64,000 nucleotides of DNA from Vicinamibacterales bacterium (GTDB taxonomy: Bacteria; Acidobacteriota; Vicinamibacteria; Vicinamibacterales; UBA8438), in the NCBI GenBank assembly GCA_958296065.1, contig CATQHX010000036.1:1-64000 (forward strand), written 5' to 3'. The notes below the pieces were generated by a model. That model was not told the DNA's origin and ran no database searches. It worked only from the letters and a program-made list of their open reading frames with translations. Shown here in pieces: positions 15,526 to 28,441 of the stretch; within the stretch, counting starts at the first letter, position 1, and every line of letters begins with the position of its first letter. A program made the translations under genes and the position numbers.

Positions 15526-16941
15526 TCAGGCGCGTGCGGGACCGATATCGACCGCGATTTCGCGCCACTTGCCCTGACGGAAGCGGAGCACGCTCAGGCT
15601 GGCGCGCATCATGTGGCCAAGCACGATGGCCAGCCAGATGTCGGGCGCCTCGAGACCCCGCGTCATCTGCAGATAGGTGCATAGTCCTATCGGCACGACG
15701 ACCTGGGAGATCATCGAGATATAGAGCGGGCTTCTGGTATCGCCGGTCCCCTGCAGGCCGCCGGTGTAGACCAGCGCCACGGTGACGAACAACCCCGAGA
15801 CGGCAAGGTAGGCGAGCAACTGTCGCGCGAGCTCGAACTGCACCCCTTCGTCCATGCCGAAGACCGCCAGAAGCGCCCGGGGCACGGTAACAAACGCGAG
15901 GCCGATGATGCACGCCACTCCGACGCCGATCGAAGATGCCACAAGGGCGGCCCGCCGGCTCCGCTCGGGCTGGCCGGCGCCGAGGTTCTGCCCCGCGACC
16001 GCCGCCGTAGCCCCCATCAGGCCGACTGACGTCCAGGTGATCAGGGCGAACAGCTCCGTATAGGCCACCGCGTAGGCCGCCTGGGCTTCCGCGCTCTGCT
16101 CCAGCGACCCGATGAACCGCAGCAGGAACACGCCGGCCAGGTTCATCACGACGCCCTGGAACCCGGTCGGCAGCCCGAAGCGGAACAGCTCGCGGATGAT
16201 CCCCCAGTCCGGCGCGAACGACATGGTCCGCGAGAACCGGACCGCCAGGGACCCCGAGAAGAGCAGCCAGAGGAACGCCGCGGCGGTCAGCCCGCTGGCG
16301 ATGGCCGTCCCCATGGCCGCGCCGACCGTACCGAACGCGGGAATCGGCCCGAGCCCGCGAATCAGCACGACGTTCAACACGACGTTCAGCACCGTCATGG
16401 CGACGCCGAGCCGCAACGGGGTGCGCGCGTCGCCGGCCGCGCGCAGCGCGCCGCTCATCATGAAGAAGATGAGCATCCCGATGCTGAAGACGAACATGAT
16501 GCGGATGTACGCCAGGGCCTCGGCCTGCACCTCTGGGGCGGCGTTGACCGAATCCAGCAGCGTCGGGGCCAGGAAATAGCCGAGGGGCGCCAGGACACCC
16601 AGGGCCATGAACACCGCGGTCAGGAACGCCTGGTAGACCGTCCGGTTGACCTTGTCCGGATCGTTCGCGCCGGCGAAGCGCGCCACCAGCACGCCCATGC
16701 CGCTGAAAACGGAAGCGACGAAGACGATGACCAGGATGAAGATCTGGACGCTGACCCCGATCGCGGCATTGCCGATGTGGCCGACGTAGTTGCCGACCAT
16801 CGCCTGGTCGACGATGCCCTGGATGCCGCCGAAGACGTTCTGCAGCATCGTCGGCCACGCCAGCCTCCAGACGGCGCGGCCGAGCGGGCCTTCGACGATC
16901 GCGCGATCAAACGTCTGGACGGGACGGCCCTTGGCGCTCAT
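15526..16941 (-). CDS. MATE family multidrug/organic-cation efflux transporter
   Basis: 471 residues with about 12 hydrophobic segments arranged as two halves, the typical MATE length and layout. The N-terminus (LAWPTMLQNVFGGIQGIVDQ) matches the family's first helix. It would export drugs or organic cations by Na+ or H+ antiport across the inner membrane. It is followed by the PLP enzyme on the same strand about 90 bases on. The divergent Nudix gene starts about 50 bases from its ATG, so the two share a promoter region. Confidence 0.9.
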   Translation of the reverse strand: MSAKGRPVQTFDRAIVEGPLGRAVWRLAWPTMLQNVFGGIQGIVDQAMVGNYVGHIGNAAIGVSVQIFILVIVFVASVFSGMGVLVARFAGANDPDKVNRTVYQAFLTAVFMALGVLAPLGYFLAPTLLDSVNAAPEVQAEALAYIRIMFVFSIGMLIFFMMSGALRAAGDARTPLRLGVAMTVLNVVLNVVLIRGLGPIPAFGTVGAAMGTAIASGLTAAAFLWLLFSGSLAVRFSRTMSFAPDWGIIRELFRFGLPTGFQGVVMNLAGVFLLRFIGSLEQSAEAQAAYAVAYTELFALITWTSVGLMGATAAVAGQNLGAGQPERSRRAALVASSIGVGVACIIGLAFVTVPRALLAVFGMDEGVQFELARQLLAYLAVSGLFVTVALVYTGGLQGTGDTRSPLYISMISQVVVPIGLCTYLQMTRGLEAPDIWLAIVLGHMMRASLSVLRFRQGKWREIAVDIGPARA

Positions 16942-16990
16942 GGACAGGGGGAAGGTCGGCGCGGGCCGCAGTAAGATCGGAGGTCTTACC

Positions 16991-17644
16991 GTGCCGGTCG
17001 AATCTCCGACACTCTATCAGATCGACGTCCGGCTCCGGTCGGCGTGGCGGGCGCCGTTGCCGGGCGCGGACGCTCACCGGCAACTCGCGCCGCGGCCCCG
17101 CCCCGGCTGGCGACCGGGCGAAGTCCCGCACCACGCGACGCCCGCCGCCGCTCTCGTGCTCCTCTATCCACTGGACGACGAGCCGCAAGTTCTGTTGACC
17201 GTCCGGGCCGGGAGGCTCGGAAAACACGCCGGCCAGGTGTCGTTTCCCGGCGGCCTGATCGACGACGGCGAATCGGTCGAAGCGGCGGCGTTGCGCGAAG
17301 CATTCGAGGAGGTCGGTCTGGATCCGGCGAGCGTTCGCCTGGTCGGCGCCCTGTCGCCGCTCTACATCACGGTGAGCAACTACGCAATCCACCCCGTCGT
17401 CGGCATGGCGGCGGCCACGCCGGACCTCTGTCCGTCCGCCGCCGAGGTGGCGCGCCTGCTGCCGGTGCGGGTAGCGGATCTGGCCGATCCCGGGAACCTG
17501 CGTCGCGGCACGCGCTGGCGCGAAGCCCTCCACTGCGATGTGCCCTACTTCGAGGTGCGCAACGAGCGGGTCTGGGGTGCGACGGCCATGGTGCTGGGCG
17601 AACTGCTCGCCATGCTCGATCTCGGCCCCCGCAACCCGTGGTAA
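16991..17644 (+). CDS. Nudix hydrolase, CoA pyrophosphatase-like
   Basis: 217 residues. The Nudix box is GGLIDDGESVEAAALREAFE followed by EVGL, with all catalytic Glu residues present. The preceding LLTVRAGRLGKHAGQVSFPG fits the extra motif of the CoA-pyrophosphatase (NudL/NUDT7-like) branch, so it probably splits CoA or acyl-CoA into phosphopantetheine and 3',5'-ADP. The start is GTG at 16991, with a perfect GGAGG at 16979-16983 and 7-base spacing; the open frame further upstream overlaps the divergent transporter gene and was rejected. Confidence 0.88.
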   Translation: MPVESPTLYQIDVRLRSAWRAPLPGADAHRQLAPRPRPGWRPGEVPHHATPAAALVLLYPLDDEPQVLLTVRAGRLGKHAGQVSFPGGLIDDGESVEAAALREAFEEVGLDPASVRLVGALSPLYITVSNYAIHPVVGMAAATPDLCPSAAEVARLLPVRVADLADPGNLRRGTRWREALHCDVPYFEVRNERVWGATAMVLGELLAMLDLGPRNPW

Positions 17645-17754
17645 ATTGGCACAGGCCTGCGTGGCCCCCCACCCCCGATCGTCCCGCCTCCGGCGGCGCG
17701 TTCCCGGACGCCGCCCGCAGCGTAGCGTAGCGACGTACGAGGAGATCGGATTCG

Positions 17755-20169
<2,415 letters not shown>

Positions 20170-20205
20170 ACGGGCCGGCGCGCGCCACGCAAGCGAGCCT
20201 TGCCA

Positions 20206-21624
20206 ATGGGCATCGACCAACTCGTCGACCGGATGATGCGACCGGTGGCCGACGCCGTGTCCGGCTTCATTTTCTATCCGGTCCCCCTGCTCGGGGCCGA
20301 GATGCCGCTCATCGTCCTATGGCTGGTGGCCGGCGGCGTCTTCTTCACGTTCTACCTGCGCTTCATCAACGTGCGCGGGTTCGCCGAGGGGCTCCGCATC
20401 GTGTCGGGACGCTACGCCCGCGCGGACGACCCGGGCGAGATCTCGCAGTTCAGCGCGCTTTCCACAGCGGTCTCCGGCACCGTCGGCATCGGCAACATGG
20501 CCGGCGTGGCCGTGGCCATCTCGACCGGAGGTCCCGGAGCCACGTTCTGGTTGATGGTCGCAGGGCTGCTCGGCATGTCCTCCAAGTTCGCGGAGTGCAC
20601 GCTCGGGGTGCTCTATCGGCGGCGCAATCCCGACGGGTCGGTCTCCGGCGGGCCGATGCACTACCTGGAGCGCGGTCTCGGGGAGCGCGGCTGGCCGTCA
20701 CTGGGTCGTGCGCTCGGAATCTTCTATGCCGCCGCCATGGTGTTCGGCTGCCTCGGCATCGGGAACATGTTCCAGTCGAACCAGGCCGCTGCGATCTTCA
20801 TCGACATCACGGGCGCCGACGCCAGCTTCTTCGCCGGGCGTGGCTGGCTGATCGGCCTGCTGCTGGCCGCGGTCGTCGCCCTGGTGATCATCGGCGGCAT
20901 CCAGTCGATCGCCCGGACGACGGTGAAGCTCGTACCCACGATGGCCTTGCTCTACGTGGCGCTCGCACTGCTGATCATCGTCCTCAACGCCGACCGGCTG
21001 CCGGGAGCAATCGCTGCAATCTGGAACGGAGCGTTCACCTCGCAGGGAATGGCCGGCGGCGGGCTCGGGGCGCTGGTCATCGGCTTTCGGCGCGCCGTCT
21101 TCTCGAACGAGGCGGGACTCGGCAGCGCCGCCATCGCCCACGCCACCGCCCGCACGCCACAGCCTGCGAGCGAGGGCTTCGTCGCCCTGCTGGAACCGTT
21201 CATCGACACGGTAGTGATCTGCACCCTGTCGGCCCTCGTCATCACCACCACGGTCTACGACCCGGCACTCGCCACCGGCGACATCAGCGGCATCGAGCTG
21301 ACGACTCGAGCGTTCGCCTCCACCCTGCCCTGGTCGCCGATCCCGCTGGCCGCCGCCGCCATCATGTTCGCCTTCTCCACGATGATCGCCTGGGCCTACT
21401 ACGGTCTGAAGGCCTTCACCTACCTGACGGGGGAGGGACGCCTTCAACGCCTCGGCTTCAACTTCGGCTACTGCATGTTCGTCGTCGTCGGAGCGAGCCT
21501 CAATCTCGAGGCACTCATCGATCTGTCCGACGCCCTGGTCTTCGTGGTCGCCATCCCGAACCTGATCGGGCTCTACCTGATGGCGCCGATCGTGCGGCGC
21601 GAGCTCGAACGCTACCGGCCGTGA
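20206..21624 (+). CDS. Alanine/glycine:cation symporter (AGCS family)
   Basis: 472 residues with about ten hydrophobic helices. Family motifs include FSALSTAVSGTVGIGNMAG, FWLMVAGLLGMSSKFAE and SGGPMHYLERGLG near the N-terminus, and AVFSNEAGLGSA in the middle. It would import alanine or glycine with Na+ or H+. It starts 36 bases after the topoisomerase A gene; ATG at 20206 is preferred over a TTG two codons earlier. Palindromic locus B lies immediately after the stop. Confidence 0.9.
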   Translation: MGIDQLVDRMMRPVADAVSGFIFYPVPLLGAEMPLIVLWLVAGGVFFTFYLRFINVRGFAEGLRIVSGRYARADDPGEISQFSALSTAVSGTVGIGNMAGVAVAISTGGPGATFWLMVAGLLGMSSKFAECTLGVLYRRRNPDGSVSGGPMHYLERGLGERGWPSLGRALGIFYAAAMVFGCLGIGNMFQSNQAAAIFIDITGADASFFAGRGWLIGLLLAAVVALVIIGGIQSIARTTVKLVPTMALLYVALALLIIVLNADRLPGAIAAIWNGAFTSQGMAGGGLGALVIGFRRAVFSNEAGLGSAAIAHATARTPQPASEGFVALLEPFIDTVVICTLSALVITTTVYDPALATGDISGIELTTRAFASTLPWSPIPLAAAAIMFAFSTMIAWAYYGLKAFTYLTGEGRLQRLGFNFGYCMFVVVGASLNLEALIDLSDALVFVVAIPNLIGLYLMAPIVRRELERYRP

Positions 21625-21629
21625 CGGCC

Positions 21630-21743
21630 GTCCCCAGGAGCTTGCGCCGCGGGGACGGAGCGAAGCGAAGTGGTGTAGCGCAAGGTCATGGAGCGGGGGG
21701 GATGGGCCGAAACGCCTCGCCGGCTCGGCGTTTCGGGGCGCTA
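21630..21743. repeat. Dispersed palindromic element, locus B
   Basis: The reverse complement of this segment matches locus A nearly throughout: it begins TAGCGCCCCGAAACGCC and continues through TTTCGGCCCATCC, CTCCATGACCTTGCG and GGCGCAAGCTCCTGG. A perfect 10-bp stem, CCGAAACGCC (21707-21716) with GGCGTTTCGG (21727-21736), encloses a loop that itself contains GCCGGC. A second stem pairs GTCCCC (21630-21635) with GGGGAC (21651-21656). The element lies between convergent genes, and its terminal TAG is the stop codon of the minus-strand gene at 21741. Confidence 0.9.
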
Positions 21744-22097
21744 CCGTGTCCGGAATCCGGCGGCTTCGAGCGCCTCGCGCGCCTCGTCGAGCAGCGCGAG
21801 CGCCTCGTACGGCAGCGTGTGCCCGCCGCTCTTCATCTGCCGATTGAGGCCGTACATACGAAACCGGATGGCTTCCATGTGGAACGCCTGAACCGCGTTC
21901 GCCAGATGCTCGCACTCGTCGACGAGCGGCGCGAGGTCCGACGCGTTCGGCTGCCCGTCCAGCAGCCGCCGCAGTGTGGCGATGCGGTCGATCGCCGTTG
22001 CTCGATGTTCTGCTGACACGTCACGTCTCCCTGCGGCAGCGGTCGCTGCCGGGTACGCCTCGCCGGCAGCGGTCTCCGCCGGGCGCGCGGATGCCAT
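21741..22097 (-). CDS. Hypothetical small protein
   Basis: 118 residues if the ATG at 22097 is used. The C-terminal ~75 residues look like a genuine helical protein (LVDECEHLANAVQAFHMEAI and YEALALLDEAREALEAAGF); the first 30 are Ala-rich and low in information. I recognise no family, and no enzyme or membrane motif is visible. The gene lies divergent from the topoisomerase B gene and ends exactly at the edge of palindromic locus B, whose TAG is its stop. A spurious call is possible, but the downstream half reads too protein-like to dismiss. Confidence 0.5.
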   Translation of the reverse strand: MASARPAETAAGEAYPAATAAAGRRDVSAEHRATAIDRIATLRRLLDGQPNASDLAPLVDECEHLANAVQAFHMEAIRFRMYGLNRQMKSGGHTLPYEALALLDEAREALEAAGFRTR

Positions 22098-22191
22098 GCT
22101 ACACTGAGGTTCCCACCTGAGAGATCCGCTCCCCGCCGCATGGCGCGCGAGGGACCGGACGCCGACCTGGATCCCAGCCGGGTCGCCGGGA

Positions 22192-24114
<1,923 letters not shown>

Positions 24115-24793
24115 CGCCACCGGCGTCGTTCCCACGCCGCAAACGAGCCTGGGCCGACCGGCAGCCGAGGCCCGCTCTCAAGGGCGCCTCCATGTTGCCA
24201 AGGCCCCGATGGTGGTAGACTGTCATTTCGTCCGTGGCGGCGATCACTGGCGGAGTTCGGCCTCGGGAACCGAATGCCCGCGGACGCGGTTCTGTTCAGG
24301 TCGAATCGCAACGAGAACGACACCTTGCCCAACGCGCGGCGACGATGGCAGGTAACCTGCGGCATGACGACCGAGGTGTGCCCGCTATAGCTTTTACGCG
24401 TATGCCCTTACGAATCGACTTATCGGCAACGTGGAGCGTCGATACGAAGGCGTGCGCCAGCGTGCTCTTCGTACCAGACGCGTACGGTTCCATGCCACCT
24501 CGTGCGCAACCGGTTTCTTTCTGCGTCTTTCGCGCGCGCAGATCGTGTACGCGCAGATCGTGTAATCGGACGCCTTGGAACTCGACCAGGGCCTGCAGTA
24601 AGCGGAAGCGGGAGCCTGATTCGTCGTCGCGCTGTGAGCGATCTATCCGCGGCGGCGGCAAGGACAGCAAAGTGGAGTATGTCCGGACCGTCCACTCTGC
24701 GCGCCGTACGGCACGAGTGGCGATTCCGCCGCCCGGCGACGGTAACGTCTTCCCACCTGCGAGAACAACGAGAGGGAACCACGGGATCTGAAA
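24115..24793. other. 679-base gap without a convincing gene; 15-bp tandem duplication
   Basis: I see no protein-like frame with a ribosome site here; an open frame at 24234-24791 has a scrambled Arg/Ser/Cys-rich translation and was rejected. The segment is less GC-rich than its surroundings. It contains a perfect two-copy tandem repeat of CGCGCAGATCGTGTA (24535-24549 and 24550-24564). It presumably holds the promoter of the SWIM-domain gene. Confidence 0.5.
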
Positions 24794-25858
24794 GTGCATT
24801 GGTATCCACGCTACGTGCCAGTCGATGAACAACGAGCGCGAACCGTCTCCGAGATACAAGGTCTCCGTGCGCGCGGCGTAGAGGTACAGCCCATAGAGTT
24901 GCGGGGAAGGACCATCGCCCGCAACTTCTGGGGCAGGCGCTGGTGCGAGCATCTCGAGTCGTTCTCCGAATACGCGGCCCGGCTGGCGCACGGCAGGGCC
25001 TACGTGCGCAACGGCTCCATCTGTCATCTTTCGATAGAGCCGGGCGGCGTCGACGCTCTGGTGGTCGGTTCCGCGCCCTACCGCGTCTCGATTCGCATCG
25101 GACAGCTCGACACCCTCACCTGGACGGCCATCCGGAGGGCGTGCGTAGGCCATATACGCTCGCTGCTCGACTTGCATCAGGGCGTGCTGTCCGATCACGT
25201 TGCCACGGTCGTCACCAATCGCGATACCGGCGTGTTTCCGCAACCTGGCGAAATCGTGCCGTCCTGCGAATGCGAGGACCGGTCTACGATGTGCAAGCAC
25301 GCGGCGGCGGTCCTGTCCGGCGTCGGCAGTCGGCTCGACGACAGTCCCGAACTGCTGTTCGTGCTGCGAGGCGTGAACCAAGTCGAACTGATCTCCACCG
25401 ACCCCGCGCCGGCAGGCGAACAGGTGCCGGCCAGCGCTCCCGAGCCCGACATGCGCAACGGCATGGCGCCGAACCCGGCCGCCCCGACGGGGCCGGCTGT
25501 GGACGGAGCGACGGGAATCGACTTGTCCGCAGTCGAGTCGTCGAGTGTGAACGACGTGGCGGCCTCCCCCCGCAAAGTCAAGAAGACGCTGACCTACCGG
25601 CCGCCGATGCCGGCCGCCGGACTTCCGCGAACCGCTCCGTCCGACGACGAGGCCGTCACCTTCGAGCCTACGGGCGAGCTGGTCGCGGAGCTGCGCGAGC
25701 AGTGCGGATGCTCGGTTGCCGAGTTCGCGGATCTGCTCCAGGTCACCCCGACGTCGGTGCGCCGCTGGGAGAGCACATCCGGGTCGCTCCACCTGCACGC
25801 GCGACCATGGGAAGCCCTGCTGGCGCTGTTCGAGGAGATCGAGAAACATCGTGGGTAG
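24794..25858 (+). CDS. SWIM zinc-finger protein with C-terminal HTH
   Basis: 354 residues starting at GTG 24794. The N-terminal half matches SWIM proteins: YPRYVPVDEQRAR, RGRTIARNFWGRRWCEHLES, a GRAYVRNGSICHL block, and the zinc-binding C-x-C...C-x-H motif SCECEDRSTMCKHAAAVL near residue 160. A Pro/Ala-rich linker follows (about 205-275). The last 65 residues hold a helix-turn-helix (CSVAEFADLLQVTPTSVRRW), of the kind found in XRE or antitoxin-like regulators. SWIM domains bind nucleic acid or protein; companions are often SNF2 helicases, but none is next door here. The fused HTH suggests DNA-directed regulation. Confidence 0.85.
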   Translation: MHWYPRYVPVDEQRARTVSEIQGLRARGVEVQPIELRGRTIARNFWGRRWCEHLESFSEYAARLAHGRAYVRNGSICHLSIEPGGVDALVVGSAPYRVSIRIGQLDTLTWTAIRRACVGHIRSLLDLHQGVLSDHVATVVTNRDTGVFPQPGEIVPSCECEDRSTMCKHAAAVLSGVGSRLDDSPELLFVLRGVNQVELISTDPAPAGEQVPASAPEPDMRNGMAPNPAAPTGPAVDGATGIDLSAVESSSVNDVAASPRKVKKTLTYRPPMPAAGLPRTAPSDDEAVTFEPTGELVAELREQCGCSVAEFADLLQVTPTSVRRWESTSGSLHLHARPWEALLALFEEIEKHRG

Positions 25859-25926
25859 TCTTCCCGCCCAGCCCCGCAATGCCACGGACCACTCGCAGAA
25901 GGCCGCAGACGGCCAGGAGACACCTC

Positions 25927-26916
25927 ATGCCGCATAGAGCTACCGTGCCCGGCAGCGTTCTCGGACTCGTGACCGCGTTGCTGGCGTTCTCCCCGCCCGT
26001 AGCCACCGGACAAGAAGGCAGCCTTTCGACGGCGGACGGCCGACCCGACCTTCAGGGCGTGTGGAACTTCTCCACCGCCACCCCGATGGAGCGTCCGGCG
26101 GAGCTGGCCGACAAGGCGACGCTTACGGCAGAGGAAGCGGCCGAGTGGGAGGCGCAGCTCGCGAGCCAGCGGGCCGGGTTCGAGTCCGAGCTGGAGGATG
26201 CTCCGCTGGAAGCGCGGCTCGGCTACAGCCTGCGCGTCTGGTTCGAGTGGGGCGAAGCGCTGGAGGAGCGGCGGACGTCGCTCGTGATCGATCCACCCAC
26301 GGGGCGTATCCCGCCCGTGCGGCCGGAAGTCGAAGCGCGGCGTGAAGTAGGGCGCCTGCTACGAGGCCGCCACGCCCACGGCCCCGAGGACCGGGGCATC
26401 TCGGAGCGTTGCCTGCTCGGCTTCAACTCCGGGCCGCCGATGACCCCGAGCGCCTACAACAACAACATGCAGTTGTTCCAGACCGGAGAGCACGTGGTGA
26501 TCCTGAACGAAATGGTTCACAACGCCCGCATCATCCCGCTCGACGGGCGCCCCCATCTGCCTCCCGACCTCCGCCAATGGGTCGGCGATTCGCGGGCGAG
26601 CTGGGACGGCGACACGCTGGTGATCGAGACGCGCAACTTTCTGCGCGAGACATCCCTCGGCGGGTCGAGCGCCAACATGCGCCTGATCGAGCGCTTCACG
26701 CGGCTGGACGACGACACGCTGCGCTACGAGTTCACGGTCAGCGATCCGGCCACGTGGACCGGTCCCTGGACGGCGCGGGTGCGCATGACGCGCACGGACG
26801 AGCCGCTCTACGAGTACGCCTGCCACGAGGGCAACTACTCGATGCCCAGCTCGCTGTCGGGTGCTCGGGCAATGGAGGCCCGCGAGGCCGCAGAGAGGGC
26901 CGGGGAGCAGCCGTAG
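25927..26916 (+). CDS. Secreted protein of the 'DLQGVW' type, function unknown
   Basis: 329 residues. A signal peptide (residues 1-29, ending near ATGQEG) is followed by ADGRPDLQGVWNFSTATPMERP, the hallmark start of a family that is strongly expanded in Acidobacteria-like genomes as far as I recall. Other family-like blocks are NNNMQLFQT, VILNEMVHNARIIPLDGRP, GDSRASWDGDTLVIETRNF and the C-terminal EYACHEGNY. Expect a beta-rich periplasmic or secreted protein; no catalytic site is obvious. ATG 25927 has AGGAG 7 bases upstream, while the much longer open frame upstream runs over the SWIM gene and was rejected. Confidence 0.82.
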   Translation: MPHRATVPGSVLGLVTALLAFSPPVATGQEGSLSTADGRPDLQGVWNFSTATPMERPAELADKATLTAEEAAEWEAQLASQRAGFESELEDAPLEARLGYSLRVWFEWGEALEERRTSLVIDPPTGRIPPVRPEVEARREVGRLLRGRHAHGPEDRGISERCLLGFNSGPPMTPSAYNNNMQLFQTGEHVVILNEMVHNARIIPLDGRPHLPPDLRQWVGDSRASWDGDTLVIETRNFLRETSLGGSSANMRLIERFTRLDDDTLRYEFTVSDPATWTGPWTARVRMTRTDEPLYEYACHEGNYSMPSSLSGARAMEAREAAERAGEQP

Positions 26917-26973
26917 GGTCAATAAGGGAACACTGAGCGGCTTCGCGTCTACGTAGACCGGAACCTCCCTCCT

Positions 26974-28089
26974 ATGGCCGCGTTCGACTGGATCACCGTA
27001 AAGGGATTCAAGAGCATCAAGCGCATCGAGCGCCTGCACCTGAAACCCATCAATGTGCTGATCGGGTCCAACGGCTCGGGAAAGTCCAACTTCATCGACT
27101 TGTTCTCGTTCCTTCGCGAGATCCGCGCCGGGCGGCTGCAGGAATACGTGAGGCGGTCCGGCGGCGCGGACAAGATCCTGCATTTCGGGTCCCGAAACAC
27201 GTCGAAGTTGGACGTCCACGCATCGTTGGGCGACGAGGTGAACCAGTACGTACTCACACTGGCCTCGAATGCAGAGGACAGTCTCTTTCCGCTGCGGGAA
27301 GAGTGTCACGGAAGTGGACAAAGACACATCTTCTCGCCATCGGGACCGGAGACCTGGATCAGCGACCCCGACCCGCACAATCTCGATCGCGATGCGGCGA
27401 TCCAGGACGTCCGCATGCACGTCGATAGTTGGCGGGTCTACCACCTGCACGACACGAGCTCTGCGTCGCCGATCAAGAAGACGGCCGACGTGGACGACAA
27501 CCGTTTCCTGCGTCACGACGGCGCCAACCTCGCGGCGTTTCTGTACTTCCTGTCTCACAGGCACGAGGATGCGTACGATCTGATCCGGCGGACGGTGCGG
27601 CTCGTCGCCCCGTTCTTCGACGATTTCCGCCTCCGCCCTCAAGCGCTGAACGAGAACAAGATCCGTCTCGAGTGGCAGCACGTGGGATCCGATGCCTACT
27701 TCGACGCCTCGTCGTTGTCGGACGGAACTCTCCGCTTCATCGTGCTGGCGACGCTGCTGCTCCAGCCGGCGTCGCTGCAGCCATCGGTGATCCTGCTGGA
27801 TGAACCGGAACTGGGCTTGCACCCCTACGCGATCACGATGCTGGCATCTCTCGTCAAGCAGGTGGCGGTGGAGACGCAGGTCGTCTTCGCAACTCAGTCG
27901 ACGCTGCTGCTGGACCACTTCCGCCCGGAAGACGTCCTCGTCGCCGACCGCGTGGACGGAGGCACGCAGCTCACCAGACTGGACGCCACGGCCCTCGAAG
28001 AGTGGCTGCAGGACTACAGCCTCGGCCAGTTGTGGGAAAAGAACCACTTCGGTGGCCGGCCCGGCCGTAGCGGTGCCGAGCGGCAGTAG
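26974..28089 (+). CDS. AAA-family (OLD/RecF-like, AAA_21) ATPase
   Basis: 371 residues. Walker A is GSNGSGKSN (31-39), the signature-like segment is SSLSDGTLRF and Walker B is VILLDEPELGLHP (about 272-284), followed by VFATQSTLLLDHF. This is the ABC-type ATPase used in many anti-phage modules (OLD, PARIS AriA, Septu PtuA). The gene ends 5 bases before a DUF4276 frame, and an ATPase with a TOPRIM-like partner is the standard layout of such modules. The ATPase looks intact, but its partner carries an internal deletion, so present function is doubtful. Confidence 0.87.
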   Translation: MAAFDWITVKGFKSIKRIERLHLKPINVLIGSNGSGKSNFIDLFSFLREIRAGRLQEYVRRSGGADKILHFGSRNTSKLDVHASLGDEVNQYVLTLASNAEDSLFPLREECHGSGQRHIFSPSGPETWISDPDPHNLDRDAAIQDVRMHVDSWRVYHLHDTSSASPIKKTADVDDNRFLRHDGANLAAFLYFLSHRHEDAYDLIRRTVRLVAPFFDDFRLRPQALNENKIRLEWQHVGSDAYFDASSLSDGTLRFIVLATLLLQPASLQPSVILLDEPELGLHPYAITMLASLVKQVAVETQVVFATQSTLLLDHFRPEDVLVADRVDGGTQLTRLDATALEEWLQDYSLGQLWEKNHFGGRPGRSGAERQ

Positions 28090-28094
28090 GTCCG

Positions 28095-28367
28095 ATGTCC
28101 CGGCTGCTGGTTCACGTCGAGGGCCAGACCGAGGAGACCTTCGTCAACGAGCTGCTCTGCCCGCAGCTCACGCGGTTCGGGTGGTCGATGGTCAGCGCGC
28201 GCCTGCTGGGAAACGCGCACCGCCGGGACCGGCGGGGCGGAATCAAGAAGCCCCTGTGGGGCCCTCTTGCCGCATTGGAGATCGGGCTTGGAACGATGCG
28301 GCGCGAATGCCCGCACTTCGGAAGCTGGCTGGATCGACTCGAGCAGTTGCCGAATACGGGGGCGTGA
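28095..28367 (+). pseudogene. DUF4276 protein with an internal in-frame deletion
   Basis: 90 residues, against roughly 200 or more for DUF4276 proteins. The first ~50 residues match the family start (LLVHVEGQTEETFVNELL, SARLLGNAHRRDRRGGI). The next residues, KKPLWGPLAALEIGLG and RRECPHFGSWLDRLEQL, match what I remember as the family's C-terminus. The middle, which should hold most TOPRIM-like acidic residues, is missing between about codons 50 and 51 without loss of frame. It follows the AAA ATPase by 5 bases and would have been its effector or nuclease partner. It is either an inactivated remnant, a miniature protein or an assembly collapse. Confidence 0.7.
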
Positions 28368-28441
28368 GCAACTCACCCTGCTTCACCGCGTCTGGCGGCC
28401 GTCGCAGTCGGTCGACGATGCGTCGCGCGCCGACGGCACCG

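Noticed and set aside
24234..24791. A 185-codon frame in the gap before the SWIM gene
   Set aside because: The translation is irregular (Arg, Ser and Cys runs), has no good ribosome site and no family resemblance.
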